This document shows, one piece after another, positions 1-12,180 of a DNA stretch of 64,000 nt. The translations under genes were made by a program, and so were the position numbers. The notes under the pieces were generated by a model that searched no databases, had not been told where the DNA came from, and saw nothing but the letters and a program-made list of their open reading frames with translations. The stretch is from Phorcus lineatus (taxonomy: Eukaryota > Mollusca > Gastropoda > Trochida > Trochidae), in contig OV121087.1 in the NCBI GenBank assembly GCA_921293015.1, positions 35,385,235 through 35,449,234 on the forward strand. The letters are read 5' to 3'. Each line of letters begins with the position of its first letter. The stretch's first letter is position 1.

Positions 1-384
1 GTTCAAGTCGAAATGATGTTGAAAAAGAAAACAAAAGAACCCCAAGCCAATGGTAGAAGTAAAGTTCCTGCCAATGACAAAGGAGCAAAGAAAGCCAAAC
101 ATCAAGATGTCGAATCAAAGCAAAACAACGAAAAGGAAAAAGAACCTACTAAATCTAATGGAACTTTAAGTCCGGATGAAAATGAAAATAAAAGGATTAC
201 TGATAGCCCTGGTTGTACTGCTGACTCTGGCGGGGTTTATGGAGTGGATGGTGCTGATTCTAAAGATAAGGCTGAACCTAACGATACTAATACGGATCCT
301 GCAGTCACCAAGAAGGAAGTTTCCTTTGCCTTGGACGACGATTCACTCAGAAGTTCAGACACTGAAACGGACAGTGAAGATGAG
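1..384 (+). CDS. Gene 1, first visible exon (low-complexity acidic/basic region)
   Basis: Open from base 1 in the frame of the ATG at 13. Encodes a Lys-rich then Ser/Asp/Glu-rich segment ending SSDTETDSEDE. The donor GAG|GTTTGG at 385 is weak but falls in phase 0 and matches the phase-0 acceptor at 1075. It may be an internal or a first coding exon; the window edge hides this. Confidence 0.7.
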
Positions 385-3300
385 GTTTGGATTTTATTAT
401 TTGTAAATAGAAACTGTTTATAACATCTTTTGTTGAGGATATGATCGTTAAATGGTGTCAAAATGAGAACATTTAAGAGACACTCTGTTGGGACCTATTT
501 TTATTGACACCTTTCATTGTTACCACATATCCATTCACATTTGAATGTTCAAATACTCTTCATTTTATCATCTCGAGAATTATCATCAGGAAAAGCTGTA
601 CTAAAAGTACTGGCCCTTTATTTGAGTAAGTTAATGAAATTGTTAGGTTGGCTAGACCTTCGAGTCCCTCAAAAGATCTATTACAACTTGATTACGCTAT
701 GGTTGAAGAAATCGGTTTGCAATGGATCATACGTTATTTTTGTTTAGCCGTTCAGGTCGTAGGGATGACTTTTGATCTTCAAATTTAAGTCCTTGAACAT
801 TCACTGAATAGGATTCATGCTAGGGTCTTCATTTGCGAGTTGTTTCACAACAGGATACAATGGCGGTTACCTTGAGAAAGACTTTTTCTGATTTATATTC
901 CAAAGGTGAATCATATGAAGTTAAGCCCTGGTTGACCGAAGATGTGTGATACGTTAACCCTTTATCCCTACAGGCCATTCACTCCCACGGGCTCGAAACG
1001 TCTTTATTAATGATTGATTGGGAAGGAAGGGTTAAAAGAGCACAGCAAATAATTATGTTCTTTCTCTCCTGAAGGGGAGCGAGTTTGAGACATGGCGAAG
1101 GAAGGTGAAGAACGAGAAACAGAGGGAAGAGGAAAGAACCATTCTCGATTTCTGTAAGCTGTTTACGTTTATTTATGGTGTACAAGAATATGTGGCTGTA
1201 TTACAAATGATAGCAGTCAAATTTTACTCACCATTTCGTTTAGTAATGGTCTATTTTTAGAAAGATCTGAAGTGTTTTATGTTAAAACTGCATAAAGAAG
1301 TATAAAAGTTTAATGTATAGAGTTCATATATTGCATGATTAATGCAACAAATGAGTTTTTTTTATCCCAATATATTGCAATGTGAATTTTTGCAAAATAC
1401 TTAGCCCTACGAAAAGATTGAGGATCTTTAGGACTCAAAAGAAACTGTTGTCAGAGGGTAATTTCTTGGTTTCGTCGTCTTAAATCAAGGGGAAAAGGTA
1501 GAAAAAGGTCCGGGTTGATGTTGGGACAGACGTATGAAATCCATGTAGAAACAATGGATGTGTATTCATCGTACGAACACAAAGGAAAAACTAGACTGCG
1601 GCTCTCAAAATTTCAAATTAAATAACAAATGTGTTGTTCATACCATATATAGACTTACTCATCTTGGGGTTTGGTCTGCCAAGGATGCAATATGGTTCAA
1701 ACATTCTTACTAAAATTGGTTTGATGGACTAATATCGCAGTTGGTTTCTTCTCACCATAGCACTTCCGGTTCGTCTGCTTTTGAAGAGGCTGAGTGGCGC
1801 CACCAAGCGGCGCGACAAGGAGGAGCTGAAGTCCGCCATGTATGACTACCAGCAGAAGGGCCTGGACACTGCAAAACTAGATTTCCAGCAGGCCAGACGA
1901 ATGCTGTCTGTCCTCAACCTCAGAGACGGTTAGTATGAGATGTCCATGAATGACCGATTGCAGATTTAACTTAGTTAACTTTAGTGGCCTCAAATGGTTA
2001 ATCATGGTTAAACCAGAATTTCTTTTCAAATATTATGTTTCAGCTATTCATTTCAGAAATTTATTCTATTTTGTCGTTTTGCATTTGCTAGTACCATAAC
2101 ATCTCTACAAAAGGTAAAGTTTCGGTGAAGAACTTCTGTAAAAAGGAAATATTGATAATACAAAATACCGAATATACACCGGGAAAGCCCTAATAGATGA
2201 CTTATGACATGTAAAATCACATCTGTTGGGTGTGGTCTTCAAATCTATTTTAAATGTACGCGGGTTCATACTTGCAGCGTTGAAGAGGTACTCCGCACCA
2301 AACTAAATGGAGTCTCTTCGAACGATAAACTTCACTTACAGGAAATCAAAGACGCAGTCTACTCCGATTTAATTTAGAAATTTCTTGCAGACATCACGGA
2401 GTGCATCGAGACGAATGACGTCAAGCGGCTACGAATCAGAGTTCACGACGCGGAGAGGCGTGGCTTTACCTACGAGATGATGCACGAGATGGCGCTAGCA
2501 CGTGCGAGACTGAAAGCCGCTGAGCAAGTGCAGCGCTTGCACGTGCAAATGACGAACACCATTATCGACATCCCGACCCTGTCCGAGATTATACGTTATG
2601 TCAAACCGCCCGTGCTCGTGCATCATGTTGTCATGGCAATGTTGTTGTTGATGAAACACCACGAGGGAAAAACGAGAGTAAGTATAAAAGTGACACAGAG
2701 TATGTTTTAAAAAATAAAGATGGCCTAAATAAGAACCAAAATACCAGTTCAAACCGCCTATCGAAGGATTCATCTTTATCTTCATCTTTTTAACATTTTA
2801 AGTTAAAAACGACTATATAAATATTAAATATGTTAAGTCGAAATTCTGTGTTCCATTTACATGTATATTGCTTAAATGACCGATCAAACACTACCAACAC
2901 ATAGATGTTGTATTCTGAATATATGGTTTCAAATTACACTAAGCGTCTTCTATTCATGTTTTCAGGAATATAATTTAGAATTTTATGCCGACTCAACTGT
3001 CCGGAATAATTAAAATTGTAGAATTTCTCTCTAAATGATAAAGTATAAATCGCATGTTGTTGACGAACAATTTGGGTCAAATTTTGTATAGTTCAAAACC
3101 TCAAAACTGTCTCGTAGAACATTTAGATACAACAGTTCATGGAGGCTTCAACAAAACTGATGAAACATTATCGTATTCTGTACTGTAACAACCCTTCGCG
3201 GGAGTCATTTTATGTAGACTCTACAAGATATTCTTTGAAAGAAATCAGTTATTCTTTCGAGTTGTTTTATAAGATAAGGGGAAGAATACGACAACCGTAA

Positions 3301-4833
3301 CCTAACTGACGTTTACCACAAGGACGCCGTTTGTTTGTTTTTAATAAACAGTCATTTTGCTTCCCATACAGAGCTTGATGTAAACATAAGGCCAAATTAG
3401 TGAAAAATTAACTGATGTTTTTGTTGAGCTCAATTTCTTCATAGTATTTATATACGGTATACCGAACTTCTAAGGCTAGGAGAGTTACCTCCCACTATGT
3501 AAACTCAAAATGATTTATGTGGGTGAAACAAAATGCTTGATGTTGCCACCAAAGAAACCTTCATCAGTATTACGATTTATTGTGATACAAAAAGGAGTAT
3601 CGCGATATATGCATTGCGATATACTGGTAACTTTAAATTTGTTTAACTTTCCACGTTCTCCTGAAAATGGCGGCAATCAGAACAGCAATCAATACTCGTC
3701 TTTTTGAAAAGATATTTCAAGACTGGCTATGAGCTTGAACACGATAAACTATTTTCACATCACAACTTCACGTTTTATTCGGTTGTTTTTCTGCAATTTA
3801 AATGGAAATTGGTAATTTTCAAAAGTTCGATATATCTGGTATTTTCAGATGTTTGTACCGACAAGTGTCATGTTTTTTTCTGTATTGCAATATATCGATA
3901 TATCTATAATACCATGCACCCTTATTCATCACATTATTTCTTTACAGAAATGGCGGAAGAGCCATAAACGATGTGTGATGATCGGGACCCTGAAGCTTTA
4001 CCACGACGTACATCACGTGAACATAAGCGAGATCGACCCGGGGGTGGCAGCCCGGGCCAGACAGATCGTGGAGATGTACGCCCCGGACGAGGCCGGTATG
4101 GTCAGTCCGGGCGTAGGGGCTTTGTATGCGTGGGTGAGTAACATGGCTGTTAAGGGGTAGAGGACTAGACGAAATAAAATGAACATCCTGCTAAATGAAG
4201 ATAATACTATTAATATCTGCGCAAGGTTCTCAAAACCATTATTGTTTTGAAAGCGTTTGCCTCGTATCAACTACCGGCTGGTTACTAATTGCTATATAAA
4301 TTTCTGTGGCTTGTTAATCTTGTAGCTATCGAGGCAAACTGCGTCAAGACAATCAGGTAATAAAAGGAGGCTTTCGCCAACTGATGCCCTTTTTTCAAAT
4401 GCCAACGTGATTCTCCTTCTTGATAAATTCACCATTCTTGTTAATTTTACCAAATAGCGTATACATTATATAAATCCATGCTTTACCTTAGGGCAAGGCA
4501 TGCCGTTTAATCGGAACTCACTTAATTCACTGTGGGCATCGCGGAACAAATGAGGACTTCTCTGAAACTATTCCTTGCTAACATTTTAAACGTTCGTCCG
4601 TGCAGGTTCAACGTGTAAGTGAGACGGTTCTTAGTCACCATGACAACGGAGACGAGCCAATCAAACCAGCCAACGTAGCAAGACAACGGAAGTTATTCCG
4701 GAGTAAGAAGGACAAACCAAGCGATCCGTATCACGTCCGTATCAAGAGTACCTCTATGGCGGCAGTGAGACTGAGATACAACGAACTGGTCAGCAAGGAT
4801 AAGAAGAGTAAATCAACCATAAGCAACAAATAA
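1..4833 (+). CDS. 3' part of a gene with a dynein-stalk-like (MT-binding) C-terminal region
   Basis: Six exons join in frame: 1-384, 1075-1153, 1761-1928, 2391-2677, 3948-4133 and 4606-4833 (stop TAA), 1332 nt or 443 codons plus stop. Intron phases are 0, 1, 2, 0, 0 wherever they must agree. The reading frame is open to base 1, so the true start probably lies upstream; the Met at 13 could be internal. Residues 1-128 are low-complexity, Lys/Glu/Asp/Ser-rich and probably disordered. Residues about 129-255 are charged and helical, likely coiled coil. Residues about 255-375 resemble the dynein heavy-chain stalk/microtubule-binding region: a PPVLVHHVVMAM helix, then a stretch like the dynein 'FDKDNI' helix (LYHDVHHVNISEID), then GALYAWV, like the dynein (L)C.WV motif. 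A true dynein would continue for over a thousand residues (AAA5, AAA6, C-terminus); this one ends in a basic tail of about 70 residues. A cytoskeletal or ciliary role is inference only. Gene name not recognised. Confidence 0.72.
1075..1153 (+). CDS. Gene 1 exon, charged helix
   Basis: A pyrimidine tract and acceptor (TTCTTTCTCTCCTGAAG) precede GGG AGC GAG. The donor is T|GTAAGC. The exon is 79 nt, entering in phase 0 and leaving with one base, which joins CA of the next exon to make Ser. The product is highly charged (FETWRRKVKNEKQREEER), as expected of a coiled coil. It is too short to stand out as an open frame and was found by phase matching. Confidence 0.68.
1761..1928 (+). CDS. Gene 1 exon, helical region
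   Basis: Acceptor TTCTCACCATAG and donor GACG|GTTAGT. The 168-nt exon encodes a Lys/Arg-rich stretch followed by a helix (LDFQQARRMLSVLNLRD). GC content is visibly higher than in the surrounding intron. The single G left over joins AC at 2391 to give Asp. Confidence 0.78.
2391..2677 (+). CDS. Gene 1 exon, start of the stalk-like region
   Basis: Acceptor TTTCTTGCAG and donor ACGAGA|GTAAGT. The 287-nt exon encodes a helical segment and then PPVLVHHVVMAMLLLMK. This resembles the dynein stalk helix that follows the conserved 'PP..V..V..A' pattern just before the microtubule-binding tip. Confidence 0.8.
3948..4133 (+). CDS. Gene 1 exon, core of the stalk-like region
   Basis: Acceptor TTTCTTTACAG and donor TGG|GTGAGT, phase 0 at both ends, 186 nt. 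It encodes the WRK...CVMIGTLKLYHDV segment and ends GALYAW, which continues with VQRVSE in the next exon. The pattern tracks the dynein series 'W..A...L.D..FL..L..FDKDNI ... GLC.WV'. GC-rich compared with its flanks. Confidence 0.8.
4606..4833 (+). CDS. Gene 1 terminal exon, basic tail
   Basis: Acceptor CGTCCGTGCAG, then phase-0 coding for 75 residues to TAA at 4831-4833. The tail is rich in Lys/Arg/Ser and ends KDKKSKSTISNK. Its shortness shows that the protein lacks the AAA5/AAA6 part of a dynein motor. A second GTAAGT inside the exon (from 4615) is an unused or cryptic donor. Confidence 0.78.
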   Translation, partial: VQRVSETVLSHHDNGDEPIKPANVARQRKLFRSKKDKPSDPYHVRIKSTSMAAVRLRYNELVSKDKKSKSTISNK

Positions 4834-4881
4834 TAACGTGCGAGAAGTACAGGCGCATGGTTCTAAATATTCACACCCGTC

Positions 4882-4887
4882 AATAAA
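4882..4887 (+). terminator. Poly(A) signal AATAAA of gene 1
   Basis: AATAAA lies 49 bases after the stop codon. Further AATAAA motifs occur downstream (for example near 5114), so longer 3' ends are possible. Confidence 0.55.
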
Positions 4888-6084
4888 ACATATAAAGAGG
4901 GAACGACAAAAAGTCAACCATCTTGGATCTCTTCCATTCCCGGAAATGGAAACTGGGACCCGTCTACGGACCTGATAAAGCGCACTCGAGCCAAGAAAGT
5001 AATTCTGAGAGTCAAGATGACTGACTTAGTCGTACCTTCCTTATGCGTTATATACATATATATAGATATGTAGATACTTAATTACATATTTAGATAATAA
5101 GAAGTACAGTCTACTAATAAAAGCGAAATTTAGATCTGAAGATGGTGCGATTGAAGTTTCTGTGTTGTCTCTCCCTGTAGTAGCAGAGAGCCTATAAAAG
5201 GCAAAGTTCACTTTCTCAATAGATAGGAATTCATGAATTGCCCCTTATGCGTAGACAATGAGTGACCTTATGAACAATTAACTCTGTTTCCTTGCCCAGT
5301 CAAAGAATCTTGAGTGGCACTAATTAACAAGTAATCAAGTTTTTAATGTAACCATTTGTCAGAAGATGGTTAGAGTATACTCCAATCTCATTAAATCAGT
5401 TTCAATACTCGACTATTCATTATTTGAGTAGTGGAGGAAAGTTGCCTTGTCTGGTGACCTTTTGCACGGTTTTTGTCGTCAGGATTTTATGTCTCAGCCG
5501 ACCTGTGATTGGAAGTCAGACCACAATCGGATCATCTAGGAATCAGCTGACTGGCTTGAATAAAACTATAACACATCGTGAGTTGTAGGTGAAATATCCC
5601 TTTAAATATTAATCAATGCCAAAATATTTCTCTCAGAAGGTAAACATATCAGTCCAGCGAGAGAAATAGAATCCCTGGTACGTTCGTTTGAGAACTCCTT
5701 TCATTGATTGAAAAAGATTGTCTAGGTAATATTCGTTTACCCTTTCACGAGGTACCTTTATTTCCCTTAAGATGAAGTGCTACAGACCGTTTGAACCCAG
5801 ATCTTAAATCCAATTTTCCTATTTAATAACAACAATTACCATTGTTGACCACTTTTTAATTCAAATCTGACGTTTCTTATTGCTAAATTTTAAATTGCAA
5901 AGGCAAGATATCTGATAGAACACCTGCTGATGACTTGGGCCATGACGTCAGTTCTAAACTATCTGTATTTTGAATAGTGTTGTACAAAGTCTGAATTCTT
6001 ATCGATACTGTGAAACGAGTACTATTAGCAATATTTATACACTACGTAATAAATGATCTAGCCTCTTTGTAGTATACACAGACA

Positions 6085-6305
6085 TAGTACATATTTAGTA
6101 TGTGATATATGTATTGGATATGCAGTATGTGATATACATCATCTGTGATAGACATTATAGTCTGTGATATACCTGTAGAATGTGATATATGTTAATAATG
6201 CATTGATGTATGTGATATATGTTGCAGTATGTGATATACACTGTAGAATTGATATATGTTTTAGTATGGGATATATATTGTAGAACCTGATATGCATTGT
6301 GAAAT
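6085..6305. repeat. Degenerate minisatellite around TATGTGATATAYN
   Basis: At least seven spaced copies of a GTATGTGATATATGT-like core occur at irregular intervals of about 25-35 bases. Copies differ by several substitutions, so this is an old array. Confidence 0.6.
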
Positions 6306-7390
6306 GATCTCTTTTTAGAAAACTGTTCTTTGACTGTGATGTGAATTCTGTGTAAAATGTTACAGTTGGAAAAACGCTTTTTATTCTTAAACTTCCAGGT
6401 TTTTATAAAATTTGATTAACGATACCAATGATGATTATAACAACTTAATGTCAATGTCAAATATCTACATAAGTGTTGAAGTACCATTAAATACATGTAT
6501 GAACCTTTAGTGATATAGTATCCATTTAAATGCCTACTTAATGTGTAACGGTTATGTGTGTGTTATTTAAGATATTTGCAGCATTAAGTAGGATATTTTT
6601 CTCAGACGCTGTAGGCAATTGAAAAATTTACTTCAATACAATATGACCTGATGAAGTATATGATTCAATAACTGAAAACAAAAGATTTCATATAGCAACA
6701 TATCATATATTTTCATATTCGACTGCTTTATAGTTTGTTAACACTCTTTATGTTCTGTTCTCTTACCATTGACGGTTGTCTTAAAGATACTTGTCTTTCC
6801 AAAACCATTGCATTTTGGTTTAAAGCTATAAAAATATTGGTCGTCATTTGAATGAAACCGTATTTACTGGGTCGTTATTTAGATATAAAAACATTGAAAT
6901 AAAAGGATAGAAAAATGGCTTTTGTAATAAAGGATTCAATATTTAATTGGATTGAACAAAATTCTTTTATTTTTTTAGTTCATAAGTGCTATAAAATGAT
7001 GGTATCTTCTTTTACTGTTTATTCTTTACGTCTCGTTTTGTTTAGAAAAATGATCGTTAAAACGATTATACCATTATATTAATGGTTGATTAACAAATTA
7101 TTGATTATGTTTAAATGTACATATCATTTATCACTATATTAGTACTTAAGTTATTATTTAGTGTCTCATTTTAATGATATAATCAACCTTATTTCAACAT
7201 TTAGAAATTTGACGTACATTTTTCTTCCTTATTAACATGATAAATGTATTGTATTTGTGAGTATTATAGTCAATATTTATTATGGAATGTTCATTATGAA
7301 CAAGTTGTTAACATAAATCTCAAATGTGATTGACAATGCTGATATTTTAATCTGTTGAATTAATTGTTGAACTTAAGGATGACTTTATTC

Positions 7391-7537
7391 GATATGATTA
7401 GTACTTTTTACGTTGATTGATTGATTAATATGAATGTTTAAATATCACAGTGAAACATTTATTAGATATAATTAGTACTTTTACGTTGATTGATTGATGA
7501 ATATGATATGAATTTTTAAATATCACAGTGAAACATG
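7391..7537. repeat. Direct tandem duplication, about 73 bp, two copies
   Basis: Copies at 7391-7464 and 7465-7537 share GATAT(G/A)ATTAGTACTTT, TACGTTGATTGATTGAT and AAATATCACAGTGAAACAT. Few differences suggest a recent duplication. Confidence 0.8.
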
Positions 7538-8729
7538 ACATTATCGTCCTGAATCTTATCGTTCTGTTATATCGTGGTACGTTACGTATCTTGAAATATC
7601 TGTATATGAATATCAATTTTGAATTATAACAAAATGACAATTTACCATTGCAATCAAAATGGAAGCACTGATACTAACAGATACTGTTTATTCGTTTTAA
7701 AAAGGTTCTGATAAATAATGTTCTGTGTTGTGAAGAGATCAATTATTTGAACTACCCCTGTTAAGAGTCTTAGATAGTACTTATGATTACGTGTTTTCAA
7801 ATGTTTGATATATCGTTAATTGAATAATGTATGCATATAAGGTGAAATAAATAAGATATCTTAACACTTCAAATTGCATTTTATTCGTTTCAAAGAAGAT
7901 TGAAATTACAAGAGGTAAGTATAGTATAGATTTACAACCCCACAGTTCATTGGGTGTTTCATTACTGTTATTCAAAAGGATAGTCAATATTGTTATTGAT
8001 GTATGTCAACATACACTCTCAGTAAATCAAGATCTTAATTTTGTTGCGCTATGCTACGAAGTTCCAGCATCATCTGCGTGTCGAAATACACCCAAATTAA
8101 TTATTTTAATGAGATTGATCAATATGGAAATAGATATTGAGTTTTGAGGTAGTCATTTCAATTGGATGACGCCTACTTTTCGAAATGAAATAATAAAATT
8201 TGGCTGCAAATTCATGTTAAGAGGTTCAGATTTATGAGATAACCATATAGAACTGGACGTCAATTGGAAACTAGCGTCGTTGTTTCGTTTTTCATGTTGT
8301 ACAGGCATATAGAATGTGATGTCGAGGTGTATACTATGACACAGGCATAACATTTCCATTATTGGAGTGTAACAATCAAATATGAGTTTAAATCTTTTCA
8401 AGGTATACGTTGATATGGCATTCCATTGCAGTGAGAGGAATGACATGTCTACCAAATTAACACGATTCTGAATGACATGATCCAACCGTGTGTTTAACGG
8501 AAGATTTATTTTCTGGTTTGGGATGTTAGGTAATTAGCCATTCTTACTTCATATATTACTCTCTGAAAAAATATTTACACTTGCACTTTAAACAAACGTA
8601 TTCCCAAATTAATATTGAAAGATATATTCATTGTGAAAAAATTCATAGCCAGAAAAACAATAATTTTGATAGGTTTCTAAATAAATGGTTACCCATATAC
8701 CTAATCTTCAATGCTTAAAATTCACTTAA

Positions 8730-9198
8730 AGAGCCACTCCGTTATTTTCATAACATATTATTTATCTTTGGTACGAGCCTAAATGTCATATGTGGTGATA
8801 TAAAATCAAAACATCTTAACTTTTCATGTCCAAAAGACATATGTATGACAAATACTGGTTTTCCATGAAAATCTAAAAACAGTCTTATAAATGCACAGAG
8901 GTGTAGATATAACGTCCATTATACATGAATACTAGTTATATAACCTAACAAACACTATTTACTCCTAACTGCTCTCCTGGCTGTTTTAGAAAAATATCCA
9001 AAATTACGTTTGACTATTTGACGCGCGCCACTGTCCGGTTTTCGATCATAATTGCGACGTTCTTCCTTTATATTGTCACTGTAAAAAAACAATAAGCTTT
9101 AAAATGTGTCTTTTTGGTAACAGTCGATACTTCGCGATCAAATGACACCATTGATTAAGTTCGGCATATATGACTCCAACAACTCACGGAGTGGCTCT
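8730..9198. mobile_element. TTAA-flanked non-autonomous DNA element (MITE-like)
   Basis: A 469-bp segment is bounded by perfect 13-bp inverted ends, AGAGCCACTCCGT at 8730-8742 and ACGGAGTGGCTCT at 9186-9198. TTAA lies immediately outside on both sides (8726-8729, 9199-9202). A TTAA duplication is the habit of piggyBac-type elements, but these ends do not start with the usual CCC, so the superfamily is uncertain. No transposase frame inside. A lone similar end (TTAAAGAGCCGC) lies near 9491. Confidence 0.65.
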
Positions 9199-9202
9199 TT
9201 AA

Positions 9203-9980
9203 TAATGACGAGTTTTTTTATAAAAAATATAAACATAAGTTAATGCAACATGAATAATCATCAGAGGGTTAGAACATCTCTGTACTAAAACTCGATCATT
9301 GGTAGTCGTGGAGGAAATAATAAAGTATCAAGCAAAAACATACAAAACATCATTGTGTGAACACCTTTTAATCATTTGAGTTAGGGATTCGCATAGCTTA
9401 ACCGATACGTTCGATTTAAAACTAATTCATTTGATTGAAAAACAATGTCTTTCACTTTAAAACTTAATTTTTATTTCGGGAGATAATCTTAAAGAGCCGC
9501 TTTCAACTATTACGAATTCTTCAAGTTTGATTCTCTCTTGAATGTAACACGTTTCGGTTTCGGTTTCTAGCAAAGAAAACAAATAAAATCCGATTACAGC
9601 ACTAAAAAATATATGTATTTCAGTTGATGCAAAGTTGAAGCGGCAGTAATATCCTTTTCACTGCACTGCAATTCCCTGTGAGAGGAAATTATCATTGTGT
9701 ATTGTTTGTAATGTCTAAATGTTTCCCTCGCACAACAATGTTCTCAAATAAATCTTTAAGGTTTTTCATTTAAAGCATTCCTGCTTGATTGGAATTGTTT
9801 AATATTTTTTTATATTGCCAATAGTTCTTTTCAGTTATGAAGCTCTTTCCCAAAAACCTCCCCCTGAAGATTTCCTCGATCACCCATGACTTAATATTCC
9901 TTTACTCTTCAAATTTCAAACCAGGATAGTTCCATCAGGAAACTTTGTCTTCATATTGTCCGTCTTATAATGAAAAATAG
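9203..9980. other. Intergenic, AT-rich, nothing identified
   Basis: Contains one solitary TTAAAGAGCC end-like motif near 9491. No coding or RNA signal was seen. Confidence 0.5.
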
Positions 9981-9995
9981 AGCCATGGGCTCTGT

Positions 9996-10925
9996 AGCTC
10001 ATCAGACTTTTGATAGAAATAGGTTTTGTGGTTTAGACCATGGGGTCATGGGCAGTGTAGGAAAGATAGCCTGTCCCAACGTCCGAGTTATTCACAATCA
10101 AATAAAAAAGGCCCATTGCCCATTTGGGGTCAAGGGGTCACCGAACCTACAATTCAGAATCCCCATTGTCCAAGGAGTCTACACACAACTATTAAGCTAT
10201 CAAGACCTTTTGGAACTGGAGAAGAAGATGAAAGTAGGATTTTAAGGTTTTGACCCCTGTGACCCCATTTGGGGTCAAGTGGTTACCAAACCTACAATTT
10301 AGAATCCCCAGTGTCCAAGGAGTCTTCACACAATTTTTCAGCTCTCTAGACCTTTTGGAACTAGGGAAAAAGATTAAATTAGGTTTTTTAGGTTTTGACC
10401 CCTGTGACCCCATTTGGGGTCATGGGGTCACCAAACCTACAATTTAGAATCCCCGTTGGCCAAGGAGTCTACACACACCTTTTCAGCTCTCTAGACCTTT
10501 TGGAACTGGAGAAGAAGATGAAAATAGGTTTTTCATGTTTTGACCCCTGTGACCTCATTTGGGGTCATGGGATCACAAAATCTACAATTTAGAATCTCCA
10601 GTTCCCAAGGAGTCTACACACAACTTTTCAGCTCTCTGGACCTTTTGGAACTGGAGAAGAAGATTGAAATAGATTTTTAAGTTTTTGACCCTTGTGACCC
10701 CATTTGGGGTCATGGGGTCACGAAATCTACAATTTAGAATCCCCATTTGCCAAGGAGTATGCACATAAAATTTCAGCTCTCTAGAGTCATTGGTTCTGGA
10801 GAAGAAGTCGAAAAAGTGAAAAGTTTAGGGATGGACGGACGGACGGATGGACGGATGGACGGATGGACGGACGCCGGACGCCTTGCCATGCCATAAGCCC
10901 ATCAGGTCAAGACCTGATGAGCTAA
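9996..10925. mobile_element. Pearl-like / Helitron-like non-autonomous element A
   Basis: Parts in order: AGCTCATCAG at 9996-10005, a tandem array of a 145-bp core (10121 to about 10820), a GGAC/GGAT tetranucleotide microsatellite (about 10831-10873), then a palindrome ATCAGGTCAAGACCTGAT (10901-10918) followed by GAGCTAA. CTGATGAGCT at 10914-10923 is the inverse of the left end. Core repeats beside an ACGG-type microsatellite match the architecture of bivalve 'pearl' elements; a hairpin just before CTAA fits the 3' end of Helitron-type elements. Exact borders are inferred. Confidence 0.6.
10121..10820. repeat. 145-bp tandem repeat, five copies
   Basis: CATTTGGGGT recurs at 10121, 10266, 10411, 10556 and 10701, exactly 145 bases apart each time. 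Each copy carries CTACAATT(T/C)AGAATC, CCAAGGAGT and GGAGAAGAAG-type blocks. The short open frames across the array shift from copy to copy because 145 is not a multiple of 3, so it is not coding. Confidence 0.93.
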
Positions 10926-12180
10926 AAAGGGGACGAAACAGTCATATCAGTATCCTAATTCTCTCCCCACGGTAGCTCATGTAATAAAATCACACGCTAA
11001 CCTCTGTCTGAATACGAGCTTGTAAGGCTGAAAATGTAGAAGCCTGGCCAGATGCAGTCAGTAGAAGTTATGAAATCAACGACACCGTCATTTCCGTATG
11101 CTCTGGAAAACAAGAATGTATTCTACTGTGTACTTTGTATCATAAGCCTTCTTGTAGCTACACATCCTTGATCGTATGTAAAGGAGATGTAAATGAAAAT
11201 ATTTCATTTACCGCAAGAGATGTCAGAAACAATTTTCATATCACGAAAAGTTTGTACAGTTACGCCAGACGAGAAGAGAACATAATTTATTGTCAATATA
11301 AACAAATAGATTTGGTGTTACTTCCTTGAATTAATCATTTTAGTTCCTAAGATATTCTGGGAATGGTAAGACAGGGATGACAAAACTTTATGGATGAAAA
11401 GAAAAGTCGCTATATAGGTTAGTATTGATATTTGATTATAATGTATATCTCAAATTTCTGACTCAAGTATTTACAGTTTTTGTGGTTATAGATAAAAAAA
11501 ACCCACATGTCTTCAAAAACACATTTTTCACATTATCAGCCTACGTAGTAAGTTTTGCACATCCGAATCAACGCCTGCACCAAGCATTTGATCCGTTACC
11601 GGCTTATCACTCCCAAACATGCGTATCCTTGCGTAGGTGTACATTATAATAGTTTGACAGTTAAACCTGGTAGAATCAATATGAATGCACTTTACACCTA
11701 AGTTAAATCCCCCTACATGCATATCTACATACATAGTTTCACGTAAACTGGTTTAACAGGTACCTCGCGACTCATCGATCAAGTCGTCTGACCTTTTTCA
11801 GAAAACGCGGGAATAAAATTGGAATGACTTAATTTTCCTTGATTTATATTTATCCGCGGGTAAGTGCTCTTGCTGAGTGCTAGAAGTATGCGTGGTGTAT
11901 ATCCCTGTTGACACCGCCCCGTTGCTCAAACAAGCATAATCCAGCCAGACCTGAACCTTCGAAATGAAATGTTCTAGATTTGATAATAGTTGAACAATAG
12001 CTTCAATTTCGGACGAGCAGCTGTTTATACGGATACTGGAGAGATCGGCTTCTTTATAAAGCAAAGTTGATAAGTCATGAATATTCATTAAGTGAATCAA
12101 TAAAATGGGTTCTTGTCTGAGAATATCTCGGCGGGTGGGTAACCGGTAGAGCAGTTTGTTACTACGAGGGAAATGTGTAG
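10926..12180. other. Intergenic stretch upstream of gene 2
   Basis: No gene recognised. An open frame on the minus strand at 11798-12100 has no family likeness and no matching splice context. The sequence becomes more CpG-bearing towards 12130-12430. Confidence 0.5.

Larger units (their letters stand above)
4888..8725. other. AT-rich intergenic stretch without a recognisable gene
   Basis: No ORF with domain likeness was seen. It holds an imperfect TATGTGATATA-type minisatellite (about 6085-6305) and a direct duplication (7391-7537). Otherwise unique-looking AT-rich sequence. Confidence 0.6.

Noticed and set aside
10192..10764. Several overlapping frames on both strands with Pro/Gly/Leu text
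   Set aside because: They are the 145-bp tandem repeat read in changing frames, not a repeat protein.
10121..10820. Possible CRISPR-like array
   Set aside because: The units are contiguous with no variable spacers, in a eukaryotic repeat element.
11798..12100. 100-codon minus-strand frame upstream of gene 2
   Set aside because: Considered as a divergent gene, but no motif, poor start context and no supporting splice sites.
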